Positions 17,578 through 25,813 of a stretch of 64,000 nt of DNA are shown in pieces. The stretch is taken from contig CACWOX010000008.1 of the NCBI GenBank assembly GCA_902762615.1, positions 21,223 to 85,222 of the forward strand. The letters run 5' to 3'. The first letter of the stretch is position 1, and the number at the start of each line of letters is the position of its first letter. The DNA is from an uncultured Ruminococcus sp. (lineage in GTDB: Bacteria; Bacillota; Clostridia; Oscillospirales; Acutalibacteraceae). The translations under genes were made by a program, and so were the position numbers. The notes under the pieces are model-generated. The model was not told the origin of the DNA, made no database searches, and saw only the letters and a list, made by a program, of their open reading frames with translations.

Positions 17578-18495
17578 TTACTTGTTGTACGCCTTGATAC
17601 CGCCCCGCTGGCGGGTTATTTCATAAATGACAATAGCGCATGCGACAGATGCGTTGAGTGAATTGATGCTGCCACGCATGGGCAAAGACAGCACTCCGTC
17701 GCACTTTTCGCGCACCAGACGGCTCACTCCGCTGTCCTCGCCGCCGATCACCAATCCGACGGCTCCCGTGAGGTCGCCTCCGCACCATGACTGCCCGTCC
17801 ATATCGGCGCAGTATATCCACAAGCCGCGCTTTTTCAGGTCATCAATGCAGGCTGAAAGGTTTGCCACCCTTGCCACCGGCATATATTCCAGCGCGCCTG
17901 CGGAGGCTTTGCCGACTGCCCATGTGAGACCCACTGCGCGGCGCTTGGGAATGATCACTCCGTGTGCTCCGGCAGCTTCGGCTGTGCGGATAATGGCTCC
18001 GAGGTTATGCGGATCCTCTATGCCGTCGCAAAGTATGACAAAGGGCGATTCTCCGCGGCTCTCAGCCAATGCGAATATATCGTCGATTTCGGCGTATTCG
18101 TGAACGGCAGTCAGAGCGGCTATGCCCTGATGACTTCCGCCGCACATAGCTTCCAGCTTGGCAGGAGAAACCTCCTTGACAGTGATGTTCTTTTCTCGTG
18201 CCAAAGCAATGATCTGACCGAAGGTACGCCCGCTGCTGTCACTGGAACGTGCCACAAGCAGCGACTCGATGGGTCTGCCGCTTTTAAGCGCCTCGGTGAC
18301 GGCGTTGCGTCCGGTGATCAAGTCGCTGTGTTTTTCTCTTCTTTCCTCATTTTCTGCGGTTTCTCCGAAATCTGCCCCTTCTTCCGTCGCGTCCTGTTGG
18401 CTGTCGGCATAATGCCTGCGGCGTGGCTGCTGATCGGATTTTTTGTCTCCCTGATATCGGCGGCTGTTTCCGCCGCGTCCCTTATAGTCGCTCAA
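17578..18495 (-). CDS. rlmB: 23S rRNA (guanosine-2'-O-)-methyltransferase, TrmH/SpoU family
   Basis: 305 residues; TTG start 8 bases after AGGAGTG. The first 58 residues are a low-complexity charged extension. Then comes the SpoU substrate-binding domain (LITGRNAVTEALKSGRPIES) and the knotted methyltransferase domain with motif 1 DPHNLGAIIRTAEAAG, motif 2 VIGGEDSGVSRLVREKCD and motif 3 SLPMRGSINSLNASVACAI. It methylates a ribose in 23S rRNA (G2251 in E. coli). It is the first gene of the operon leading into the two disordered proteins. Confidence 0.93.
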   Translation of the reverse strand: MSDYKGRGGNSRRYQGDKKSDQQPRRRHYADSQQDATEEGADFGETAENEERREKHSDLITGRNAVTEALKSGRPIESLLVARSSDSSGRTFGQIIALAREKNITVKEVSPAKLEAMCGGSHQGIAALTAVHEYAEIDDIFALAESRGESPFVILCDGIEDPHNLGAIIRTAEAAGAHGVIIPKRRAVGLTWAVGKASAGALEYMPVARVANLSACIDDLKKRGLWIYCADMDGQSWCGGDLTGAVGLVIGGEDSGVSRLVREKCDGVLSLPMRGSINSLNASVACAIVIYEITRQRGGIKAYNK

Positions 18496-18660
18496 ATTAT
18501 AGACACTCCTGTCATTTTACTTCTGTAAATTATATAATACCACAAATCCCTCGTCAGAAAATATATTTTTTATGAATTGTGGGTTAATTCAGTGGGAAAT
18601 TTTATTATTTTTAAAATAACTTACATTACTAAAGAATTTCTAAAGATTGAACCAACCGTA

Positions 18661-18689
18661 TTGACTTGAACCGGACAAGCTGCCATAAT
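18661..18689 (+). promoter_or_regulatory. Promoter of the ABC-F gene
   Basis: TTGACT, 17-base spacer, CATAAT. The -10 element covers the in-frame ATG at 18688, so transcripts would begin near 18696 and that ATG cannot be used; this fixes the real start at 18718. Confidence 0.75.
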
Positions 18690-18717
18690 GATAGCAACGC
18701 ATTCAAAAAGGGGGTTG

Positions 18718-20232
18718 ATGCCTACGCTTCAGATAAAACATCTTACTGTCGATCACCGCCGCGACCTTCGCTGCCTGATTCAAGATCTCTCTTTTACGCT
18801 CCATGAGGGAGACAAAGCCGCCATCATCGGCGAAGAGGGCAACGGCAAGTCCACTTTGCTAAAGCTGATCTATGATCCGTCGCTGATTGAGAGCTACTGC
18901 GAACATTCCGGCGAAATCATTCGCCACGGTAGAATATTCTATCTCGAACAGGAGCTTCCGAAGGAAAAGACGGGAATGACGGTGTACGAATTGTTTTGCT
19001 CCGTTCCCGGTTTTTTTGACAGAAGTCCGGGAGAGCTTGCACGCACGGCGCAGAGCATGGGACTTCCGGCAGATATTTATTATGCCGATCAGAAGCTCGG
19101 CACTCTTTCCGGCGGCGAAAGCGTCAAGATCCGGCTGCTCTCGCTGATCACATCACAACCCGACATTCTGCTGCTCGACGAGCCGTCCAACGATCTCGAC
19201 ATTCCGGCGCTGGAATGGCTGGAAGGTTTTATAAAGAATTCCGATGTGCCGGTACTATATATATCGCACGATGAAACGCTGCTGGAAAACACGGCAAACG
19301 TTATCATTCATCTTGAGCAGGTGCATCGCAAGACCATTCCCGTCTGCACCGTCGCCCGCTGCGGCTACCGCGAATATGCCGAGCGCCGCGAAGCTGCCCG
19401 TTCCCATCAGACACACGTTGCACGCAAGGAACAGGCGGAGTACGAAAAGCAGCAGGAGAAATTCCGTCGCATTCAGTCCCGCGTGGAGCACGAGCAGAAT
19501 GTGATAAGCCGTTCTGACCCGCACGGCGGAAGACTGCTTAAAAAGAAGATGGCAGCCGTCAAGTCGATGGAGCGCCGTTTCGAGCGAGAACACAGTGAGA
19601 TGACGCAGCTTCCGGAGACCGAGGACGAAATATTTGTCCGATTCTCACCCGAGATTTCGGCAAGCAGGGGCAAGACAATTCTTGATCTGCACCTTGATGA
19701 ATTGACCAATGAATGCGGTGTGCTGGCACGCGGCATTGATCTTCATATAAGCGGCGGCGAAAAGATATGCATGATCGGGCGCAACGGTGCGGGAAAAACG
19801 ACGCTGCTTCGGATGATGGCAGAGCGGCTTCTCAACCGTACGGATATCAAAGTCGGCTATATGCCGCAGAATTACGCCGAGCGCATGGACATGTCGCTCA
19901 CACCGGTGGAATTTCTCTCCCGCACGGGTGACAAGGATGAACTTACAGCCATTCGCACCTATCTTGGCAGTATGCGCTACACCGCCGCAGAAACCGAACA
20001 TTCCATATCGGCGCTGTCAGGCGGACAGAAGGCAAAGCTGTACTTCATCGCAATGAATCTCGACCGCTGCGATGTGCTTCTGCTCGACGAGCCGACGCGC
20101 AATTTCTCGCCGCTGTCGGGACCGGTGATCCGCCGCGCCCTGAAGGAATACGGGGGAACGATCATCAGCGTATCGCACGACAGAAAATTCATAAGCGAGG
20201 TGTGCGACAGAGTTTATCACCTTGGAGAATAA
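18718..20232 (+). CDS. ABC-F family ATPase (ribosome-associated, possible antibiotic protection or translation factor)
   Basis: 504 residues from the ATG at 18718, close behind AAAAAGGGGG. There are two nucleotide-binding domains on one chain and no membrane segment, as in ABC-F proteins that act on the ribosomal E site. Domain 1: GEEGNGKST, LSGGESVKIR, LLLDEPSNDLD. The linker (about 225-300) is Arg/Glu/Gln-rich, the P-site-tRNA-interaction motif region. Domain 2: GRNGAGKTT, LSGGQKAKLYF, then LLLDEPTRNFSPLSGPVIR, where the usual DEPTNHLD is altered. Whether it gives drug resistance cannot be read from sequence. It is a monocistronic gene with its own promoter and terminator. Confidence 0.88.
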   Translation: MPTLQIKHLTVDHRRDLRCLIQDLSFTLHEGDKAAIIGEEGNGKSTLLKLIYDPSLIESYCEHSGEIIRHGRIFYLEQELPKEKTGMTVYELFCSVPGFFDRSPGELARTAQSMGLPADIYYADQKLGTLSGGESVKIRLLSLITSQPDILLLDEPSNDLDIPALEWLEGFIKNSDVPVLYISHDETLLENTANVIIHLEQVHRKTIPVCTVARCGYREYAERREAARSHQTHVARKEQAEYEKQQEKFRRIQSRVEHEQNVISRSDPHGGRLLKKKMAAVKSMERRFEREHSEMTQLPETEDEIFVRFSPEISASRGKTILDLHLDELTNECGVLARGIDLHISGGEKICMIGRNGAGKTTLLRMMAERLLNRTDIKVGYMPQNYAERMDMSLTPVEFLSRTGDKDELTAIRTYLGSMRYTAAETEHSISALSGGQKAKLYFIAMNLDRCDVLLLDEPTRNFSPLSGPVIRRALKEYGGTIISVSHDRKFISEVCDRVYHLGE

Positions 20233-20235
20233 ACA

Positions 20236-20274
20236 AATACCGCAGGTTGTTTTACAATTGCCTGCGGTATTTTG
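20236..20274 (+). terminator. Terminator of the ABC-F gene
   Basis: Perfect 11-bp stem AATACCGCAGG / CCTGCGGTATT with a TTT tail, directly after the stop. It may also serve the convergent V-ATPase operon, with a weaker T tail in that direction. Confidence 0.85.
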
Positions 20275-20371
20275 CTATGAGTTATAATCCCATTCTTTCG
20301 TCTTTTTAGCATCGAATGAAACGGTAAAGTGGGTTTTGTGTCATCATCTATTCCATTCAGAAATTTTCAAA

Positions 20372-20989
20372 TTACTGCTTTGCGTTTTTCTGCGCCTTGA
20401 TGACCTTCAGACGGCTGAATTCCTCTCTGTCCTTCTCGTCGAGCGCGTCGGTGATATACTTAACCGTTGTCTCGAACTTTGGTATCATGATGTTTTTCAG
20501 TGCGTTGGCTCGCTTCTGTGTCTTTTTTATCGCGTCAGCAAGGCGGTAGACGCAATTCTCCACCTCGGCAAGCACGGCCGTCAGCCGCTTGACCTCCTGA
20601 AATTTCAAGTAAGCGCGGTCGATCATGGAATTCGATGTGTACATACCGAAGGGAATCGTCAGCGGACGTTCCTCCAGCCGCACGGTCGGAATTTCCACGC
20701 CCATTACCGAACGGTAGTCTATGGTGAGTCCGTCGTCCACCGGCACTGCCTCCGCAAGCGGTTCGCACAGACCGAAAACAATATTGGCTCTTTGCAGCGC
20801 AATGTATGCCTCGGAATAATTGGTATCTATCTCGCTTTGAATGGTCGCGGCGCGATCTATCATGGTCATCATTTCGCGCACCAGAATGTTGCGTTTGCGG
20901 TCGAGCAGGTCATAGCCCACTCTGGCAAGCTCAAGGGATTTCTTTGTGGCAATCAGGTTGCCTTTGGTGGGGACTGCATTCACAGCCAT
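20372..20989 (-). CDS. ntpD: V-type ATPase subunit D (central stalk)
   Basis: 205 residues, beginning NAVPTKGNLIATKKSLELAR, the typical N-terminal helix of subunit D, followed by LLDRKRNILVREM; a long C-terminal helix completes the coiled coil. Subunit D is the rotor shaft inside the A3B3 head. AAGGAG precedes the ATG. It is the last gene of the V-ATPase operon, 20 bases after ntpB. Confidence 0.95.
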   Translation of the reverse strand: MAVNAVPTKGNLIATKKSLELARVGYDLLDRKRNILVREMMTMIDRAATIQSEIDTNYSEAYIALQRANIVFGLCEPLAEAVPVDDGLTIDYRSVMGVEIPTVRLEERPLTIPFGMYTSNSMIDRAYLKFQEVKRLTAVLAEVENCVYRLADAIKKTQKRANALKNIMIPKFETTVKYITDALDEKDREEFSRLKVIKAQKNAKQ

Positions 20990-21009
20990 ATGACCTCACT
21001 CCTTTCTTG

Positions 21010-22398
21010 TCAGGCTTCCTTGGCGGGAGCGTGATAGAATTTTTCCAGCGTTTCGTTGTCCACGCGGTCAAGCTCCTCTCTCGGCAGCTCGGAAAGCAGC
21101 TCCCAGCCGAGCGTAAGGCTCTGCTCCATGGAACGCGCTTCATTCTCGCTCTGTCTGATGAAGGTGTTCTCAAATTTCTTGCCGAATTCCAGCAGCTTCT
21201 TGTCGCTGTCGGAAAGCTCTTCTTCACCGATAACCGAGGCAAGCGAACGAGCGTCCTGCACCTTGGCATACGACGCGAACAACTGATTGGACAAAGCAGC
21301 ATGATCGGCTCTCGTAAAACCTTCGCCGATGCCGTCCTTCATCAGACGGGACAGCGACGGCAGTATGGAAACCGGAGGATAGATTCCCGACCCGTCCAGC
21401 GCACGGTCAAGAACGATCTGCCCCTCGGTGATATAGCCTGTCAGGTCGGGAACCGGATGGGTGATATCGTCATTCGGCATGGTGAGAATGGGTATCTGCG
21501 TGACCGAGCCTTTGTGTCCCTTGATCATTCCTGCGCGTTCATAAAGGGAAGCAAGATCGGAATAGAGATAGCCCGGATAGCCCTTTCTGCCCGGAATTTC
21601 GCCCTTGGAGGAGGAGAATTCGCGGCAGGCTTCGGCGTAGGAGGTCATGTCGGTCATAATAACCAATACATGCATGTCATGTTCAAACGCGAGATATTCC
21701 GCCGCAGTCAAAGCACATCTCGGCGTGAGGATTCTCTCGATGATCGGGTCGTTTGCCAGATTGAGGAACATGGTGACGCGCCCCAGCACGCCCGATTCCT
21801 CAAAGGAACGGCGGAAGTAATCCGCTACGTCATTCTTGACGCCCATTGCGGCAAAGACAATGCAGAACTTCGCGTCCTCGTCGTTGGCGATCTTTGCCTG
21901 ACGAACGATCTGCGCGGCAAGCTCGTTGTGCTTCATGCCCGAACCGCTGAATATCGGCAGCTTCTGTCCTCTGATAAGGGTAATAAGCGTATCTATGGAA
22001 GAAATGCCTGTGCAGATGTAGTTCTGCGGGTAGACTCTCGACACGGGATTGATGGGCGTGCCGTTGACATTCATGCGCTTTTCGGGATATATCCTGCCCA
22101 GACCGTCGATCGGAGTGCCGACGCCGCTGAATATTCTGCCCTGAATTTCGGGCGAAAGGTCAAGCTCCATAGGTCTGCCCTTGAGTCGGGTGCGTGTGTT
22201 GTTAAGTGAGATGCCTCTGGTACCTTCAAAGACCTGAATCACGGCTCTGCCGCCCTCAATGGTGACGATTCTGCCGTGACGCACACTGCCGTTGTCAAGC
22301 CGTATCTCGACAATTTCCTCATACGAAGGGCAATCCACGTCGTCGAGCACGATCAGCGAACCGTTGATCTCCTTGACTCCGATATATTCAAAAATCAT
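21010..22398 (-). CDS. ntpB: V-type ATPase subunit B
   Basis: 462 residues with the subunit B hallmarks: an N-terminal beta barrel, [20 protein letters not shown] in place of a Walker A motif (non-catalytic nucleotide site), [20 protein letters not shown] and [20 protein letters not shown]. It alternates with subunit A in the head hexamer and donates the arginine finger. It lies 20 bases after ntpA. Confidence 0.97.
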   Translation of the reverse strand: MIFEYIGVKEINGSLIVLDDVDCPSYEEIVEIRLDNGSVRHGRIVTIEGGRAVIQVFEGTRGISLNNTRTRLKGRPMELDLSPEIQGRIFSGVGTPIDGLGRIYPEKRMNVNGTPINPVSRVYPQNYICTGISSIDTLITLIRGQKLPIFSGSGMKHNELAAQIVRQAKIANDEDAKFCIVFAAMGVKNDVADYFRRSFEESGVLGRVTMFLNLANDPIIERILTPRCALTAAEYLAFEHDMHVLVIMTDMTSYAEACREFSSSKGEIPGRKGYPGYLYSDLASLYERAGMIKGHKGSVTQIPILTMPNDDITHPVPDLTGYITEGQIVLDRALDGSGIYPPVSILPSLSRLMKDGIGEGFTRADHAALSNQLFASYAKVQDARSLASVIGEEELSDSDKKLLEFGKKFENTFIRQSENEARSMEQSLTLGWELLSELPREELDRVDNETLEKFYHAPAKEA

Positions 22399-22418
22399 TC
22401 TATTACTTCCCTTCCTGC

Positions 22419-24182
22419 TTATGAGACGGTGAAGGTGTTAATCACATCGTCAATTTCCTTGGTGTAGCCGTCAAGAATCTCTTCCCTGTCGTTGGGAACG
22501 TCATATTTAATGCGGACAATCTTGTCAAAAAGTCCGCTGTCGGTTATCTTGGAGAGCGGCACGCCCTGCGACACGGCATAAGCTGCCACGTCGTAAAGAT
22601 GAAGGGTGGCACGCATCATTTTCAGCTGCTTGGAAAGCGGCACATAGGTATCGTCCTTGTGGAAGGCATTCTGCTGAAGGAATCCGACGCGTATCGCCTT
22701 GGTTATTTCTATAATGAGCTTCTGATCGTCGGGCAGAACGTCCGAGCCGATCAGCTTGACGATTTCCATAAGGCTGGCTTCCTCCTGAAGCAGCGCAGCA
22801 AAGCGTTCGCGGCACTTCATGAAGTCCTCGCCGACGTTGTCGCAGTACCATTTTTCCAGATCGCCCGCGTATTCGCTGTAGCTGTCGAGCCAGTTGATGG
22901 CGGGATAATGTCTGGCATAGGCGAGTGATTTATCCAGCGCCCAGAAGCAGCGTGTGAAGCGCTTGGTGTTCTGGGTGACAGGCTCGGAGAAGTCGGAACC
23001 CTGCGGAGAGACAGCTCCGATGATGGTGACGGAGCCCTGCTTGCCGCACAGCGATTCCACAAGACCGGCACGCTCGTAGAATTCCGAAAGGCGGGAAGGC
23101 AGATAAGCCGGAAAACCTTCTTCGGCTGGCATTTCTTCCAGACGTCCGCTGATTTCGCGCAGAGCCTCCGCCCAGCGGGAGGTGGAATCCGCCATGATAG
23201 CCACATGATAGCCCATGTCGCGGTAGTACTCCGCAAGGGTGATTCCGGTGTATATGGAAGCCTCACGCGCTGCCACAGGCATATTGGATGTGTTGGCAAT
23301 CAGGCAGGTTCTGTCGGTCATGGGGCGGTTGGATTTCGGGTCGATCAGTGAGGAAAACTCCTCGAGAACCTGGCTCATTTCGTTGCCGCGTTCGCCGCAG
23401 CCGACATAGACGATGATGTCAGCATCACACCACTTGGCAAGCTGGTGCTGCGTCATGGTCTTGCCGGTGCCGAATCCGCCCGGAATGGCAGCTGTGCCGC
23501 CCTTGGCTATCGGGAAGAGCGCGTCGATGACACGCTGACCCGTAATCAGCGGGATATTGGCGTAAAGACGCTCATTGATCGGTCTCGGGTGACGGATCGG
23601 CCATTTCTGGCAGAGCGTCAGCTCATGTTTATTATTGTTATTGTCGATTATGGTAACAATAACATCATTAATCTTATATTTTCCGTCGGGAGCAACGCTC
23701 TCTACCACGCCCGAAAGATCGGGACGCACAAGACAGCGGTGCTCGATGATGGTGGTCTCGGGACAGGTGGCATAAATCATGCCGCCCTCCAGTCTGTCAC
23801 CCGGCTTGACGCAGACAGTCACGTCCCATTCCCGCTCGGTGTCGAGCGAAGGAACGCTTGCGCCGCGGTCGATAAAGGCGCTGCCGGAATGTTTCTCGAT
23901 TTCCTTTAGAGGGCGCTCTATGCCGTCGAAGATATTGTCGAGTATGCCGGGTCCGAGGGTCGCCGAAAGCAGACCTCCTGTGGAATAGACCGGTGCGTCG
24001 GGCATCAGTCCCGTCGTTTCCTCGTAGACCTGAATTGTCGTATAGTCGCTGGATATGCCGATAACCTCGCCTGCAAGGCGCTGCTCACCGACATAAACCA
24101 TTTCCATCATTGTCAGATCGGTCTTGCCCTTGACGGTTACTACAGGACCGTTGATGCCGTATATCTTGTAGGATTTTTCCAT
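22419..24182 (-). CDS. ntpA: V-type ATPase catalytic subunit A
   Basis: 587 residues. Seen: Walker A in [35 protein letters not shown], Walker B region [20 protein letters not shown], and the non-homologous bulge region (about 110-195) that separates A from F-type beta subunits. It hydrolyses or makes ATP at the A/B interface, coupled to Na+ or H+ movement. The ion cannot be told from this subunit. Confidence 0.97.
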   Translation of the reverse strand: MEKSYKIYGINGPVVTVKGKTDLTMMEMVYVGEQRLAGEVIGISSDYTTIQVYEETTGLMPDAPVYSTGGLLSATLGPGILDNIFDGIERPLKEIEKHSGSAFIDRGASVPSLDTEREWDVTVCVKPGDRLEGGMIYATCPETTIIEHRCLVRPDLSGVVESVAPDGKYKINDVIVTIIDNNNNKHELTLCQKWPIRHPRPINERLYANIPLITGQRVIDALFPIAKGGTAAIPGGFGTGKTMTQHQLAKWCDADIIVYVGCGERGNEMSQVLEEFSSLIDPKSNRPMTDRTCLIANTSNMPVAAREASIYTGITLAEYYRDMGYHVAIMADSTSRWAEALREISGRLEEMPAEEGFPAYLPSRLSEFYERAGLVESLCGKQGSVTIIGAVSPQGSDFSEPVTQNTKRFTRCFWALDKSLAYARHYPAINWLDSYSEYAGDLEKWYCDNVGEDFMKCRERFAALLQEEASLMEIVKLIGSDVLPDDQKLIIEITKAIRVGFLQQNAFHKDDTYVPLSKQLKMMRATLHLYDVAAYAVSQGVPLSKITDSGLFDKIVRIKYDVPNDREEILDGYTKEIDDVINTFTVS

Positions 24183-24206
24183 AAGGGCATCACCTCCAAA
24201 AAAATA

Positions 24207-24818
24207 TTATGCTATCGTAAGCCCCGAATGCTGCGCAAACCATTCGTGCTGCTGCTCCAGAGCAACGTCCAGCGTGACGTTGAGCACTCTGCCGATTTCC
24301 GCGTTCTCGGCGCGAAGTCCGCCCAGAACGATGGCGGGATCCACCTTCACGGTGCAGTCGCCGAACGCCGTCTTGATGAGAGGGGAGCATTTCTTGTCGC
24401 GGTCGCGGATATAGATGACCGTGGCGCTCAGATGCTTTTCCCCGCATTTGATGAAGGCTTTGCGGGCTTCAATGGCAGCCTTGCGCAGGTATGTCTTGTA
24501 TGCGTCGGTTTTGGTGAATTCATCCAGCTTGACGGCGGCACGCTCAAAGACCTCCTGCTCAATGGCATTTCTGCGCGCCAAAAGAGCCTTCTTTCCGGCG
24601 CTCTCCTTTTCGGCAAGCTCGCGGCTGATCATGCTGCGAACTTCTCCGGTGCAACGCTGAATGGTCTTGTAGGATTCCTCACGGAACTCTCTCTCGGCTT
24701 TTTCCAGCTCGATAGCGTTCTGTGCCTCCACCTCTCGCATGATCTTGTCGTGCTGTTCCTGCGCGTATTCGTTGATAGCCAGCATGAATTTGCTGAGCTT
24801 TTCTTCCTGTGTCAACAT
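24207..24818 (-). CDS. ntpE: V-type ATPase subunit E (peripheral stalk)
   Basis: 203 residues starting MLTQEEKLSKFMLAINEYAQ. A longer open frame runs 64 codons further upstream, but that extension overlaps ntpG and does not look like subunit E. Residues 1-110 form a long Glu/Lys/Ala coiled coil; the C-terminal domain follows (KVDPAIVLGGLRAENAEIGR). With the NtpF-like protein it makes the stator stalk between head and membrane part. Confidence 0.88.
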   Translation of the reverse strand: MLTQEEKLSKFMLAINEYAQEQHDKIMREVEAQNAIELEKAEREFREESYKTIQRCTGEVRSMISRELAEKESAGKKALLARRNAIEQEVFERAAVKLDEFTKTDAYKTYLRKAAIEARKAFIKCGEKHLSATVIYIRDRDKKCSPLIKTAFGDCTVKVDPAIVLGGLRAENAEIGRVLNVTLDVALEQQHEWFAQHSGLTIA

Positions 24819-24861
24819 TGTTTCAGTTACACCCCTTCGTAATTTAGGGTCAATGGATCGA

Positions 24862-25170
24862 TCATATCTTAACGCCGATTGCCTCACGGACATAGCGGGA
24901 AATTGAGTCCTTGGCTCTGCCGTTGCCGTGGCGGTCGGGTATCTCCACAATGAGCGGACGGGATATATTGAGCTTGAGGTCATAGACAAGATCGGGACAA
25001 AGCGAGACAAGGCGCTCGGTCATCAGGATAATTCCCACCGACTCGTCCGCCATGGCGCTTCTGAGCGCGTGTTCGACCTCCCAGTCCTCATGCACAACCG
25101 TACCCTCAATACCCGCCAGTCTCAGACCTGTGGCGGTGTCGATATTGTCGCTGATTAGGTAAAATTTCAA
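24862..25170 (-). CDS. ntpG: V-type ATPase subunit F (NtpG type)
   Basis: 102 residues. The start KFYLISDNIDTATGLRLAGI matches V-ATPase subunit F (F-ISDxDTxxGFRLAG), with ESVGIILMTERL in the middle. It is a Rossmann-like central-stalk subunit that binds D and regulates hydrolysis. It lies between the proteolipid and subunit E genes, whereas Enterococcus hirae has it just before ntpA. Confidence 0.88.
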   Translation of the reverse strand: MKFYLISDNIDTATGLRLAGIEGTVVHEDWEVEHALRSAMADESVGIILMTERLVSLCPDLVYDLKLNISRPLIVEIPDRHGNGRAKDSISRYVREAIGVKI

Positions 25171-25191
25171 AGGAAAATCATTCCTTTCACG

Positions 25192-25689
25192 TCAGATCTT
25201 GTTAAGGATCATGATGGCGATAACCAGACCGTAAAGGGCTATGGATTCACCGAGAGCAACGAAAATAAGAGCCTTACCGAATGCCTTCGGGTCTTCGCTG
25301 GTAGCGCCGATAGCTGCGGGAGCTGCCGATGCAACGGCGATACCGCCGCCTATACCGCTGATACTGGTGGAAAGAGCAGCCGCAAGCAGTCCGAGACCGA
25401 GTGCAAGACCTGTGTTCTCCGCCGCTGTGGAGGCAGCAGTCTCTTCGGCAGCTGCTTCAGCAGTCTCCGGGGCAGCTGTGGTTGTCAAGGGTGCTGCGTC
25501 TGCATCATTGTCGCCCGAAGCCATTGCCGTCATTGCGCCGAATATACACACCGAAAATACGAGAGCCAGTGCCACAAAATTGACCTTGAGCGCCTTTGCG
25601 CCGCTGCCGCTCTGCTTAAAGAATCTTACCGCGACATATGCCGCTGCGAATACTGCGATAACAGGAATTGAATAGATAAGTACGTTCAT
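25192..25689 (-). CDS. ntpK: V-type ATPase subunit K (proteolipid) with unusual N-terminal hairpin
   Basis: 165 residues from the ATG at 25689 (GGAGG, good spacing). Two N-terminal helices (about 4-24 and 36-58) without any membrane carboxylate are followed by an Ala/Thr/Glu linker (about 60-92), then a standard c-subunit hairpin: LALGLGLLAAALSTSISGIG and VALGESIALYGLVIAIMIL, where the Glu is the ion-binding carboxylate. One ion site in four helices is therefore expected. This hairpin pair makes the rotor ring in the membrane. Confidence 0.88.
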   Translation of the reverse strand: MNVLIYSIPVIAVFAAAYVAVRFFKQSGSGAKALKVNFVALALVFSVCIFGAMTAMASGDNDADAAPLTTTAAPETAEAAAEETAASTAAENTGLALGLGLLAAALSTSISGIGGGIAVASAAPAAIGATSEDPKAFGKALIFVALGESIALYGLVIAIMILNKI

Positions 25690-25753
25690 TTTGTATTCCT
25701 CCGTAATTATAATTTGATAATTTATTGAAAGCGAGAAGTGAGAAATTTGGTGA

Positions 25754-25793
25754 GCGAACGCATGTGAGCGCATATATTCCAGCGCACAGCGCT
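25754..25793. repeat. Dispersed palindromic repeat, copy A
   Basis: gcgaacgcatgtgagcg followed closely by attccagcgcacagcgct, in the 124-base spacer between ntpI and ntpK. Both halves recur at 42061-42142, and the second also at 63865. Confidence 0.55.
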
Positions 25794-25813
25794 CATTAAC
25801 TCCACACTCCACA

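Noticed and set aside
20806..22209. 467-codon plus-strand ORF over ntpD/ntpB
   Set aside because: Antisense of conserved V-ATPase genes; composition reflects the complementary coding strand.
24819..25010. N-terminal extension of ntpE
   Set aside because: The open frame continues upstream but overlaps ntpG; subunit E normally starts at the MLTQEEK position.
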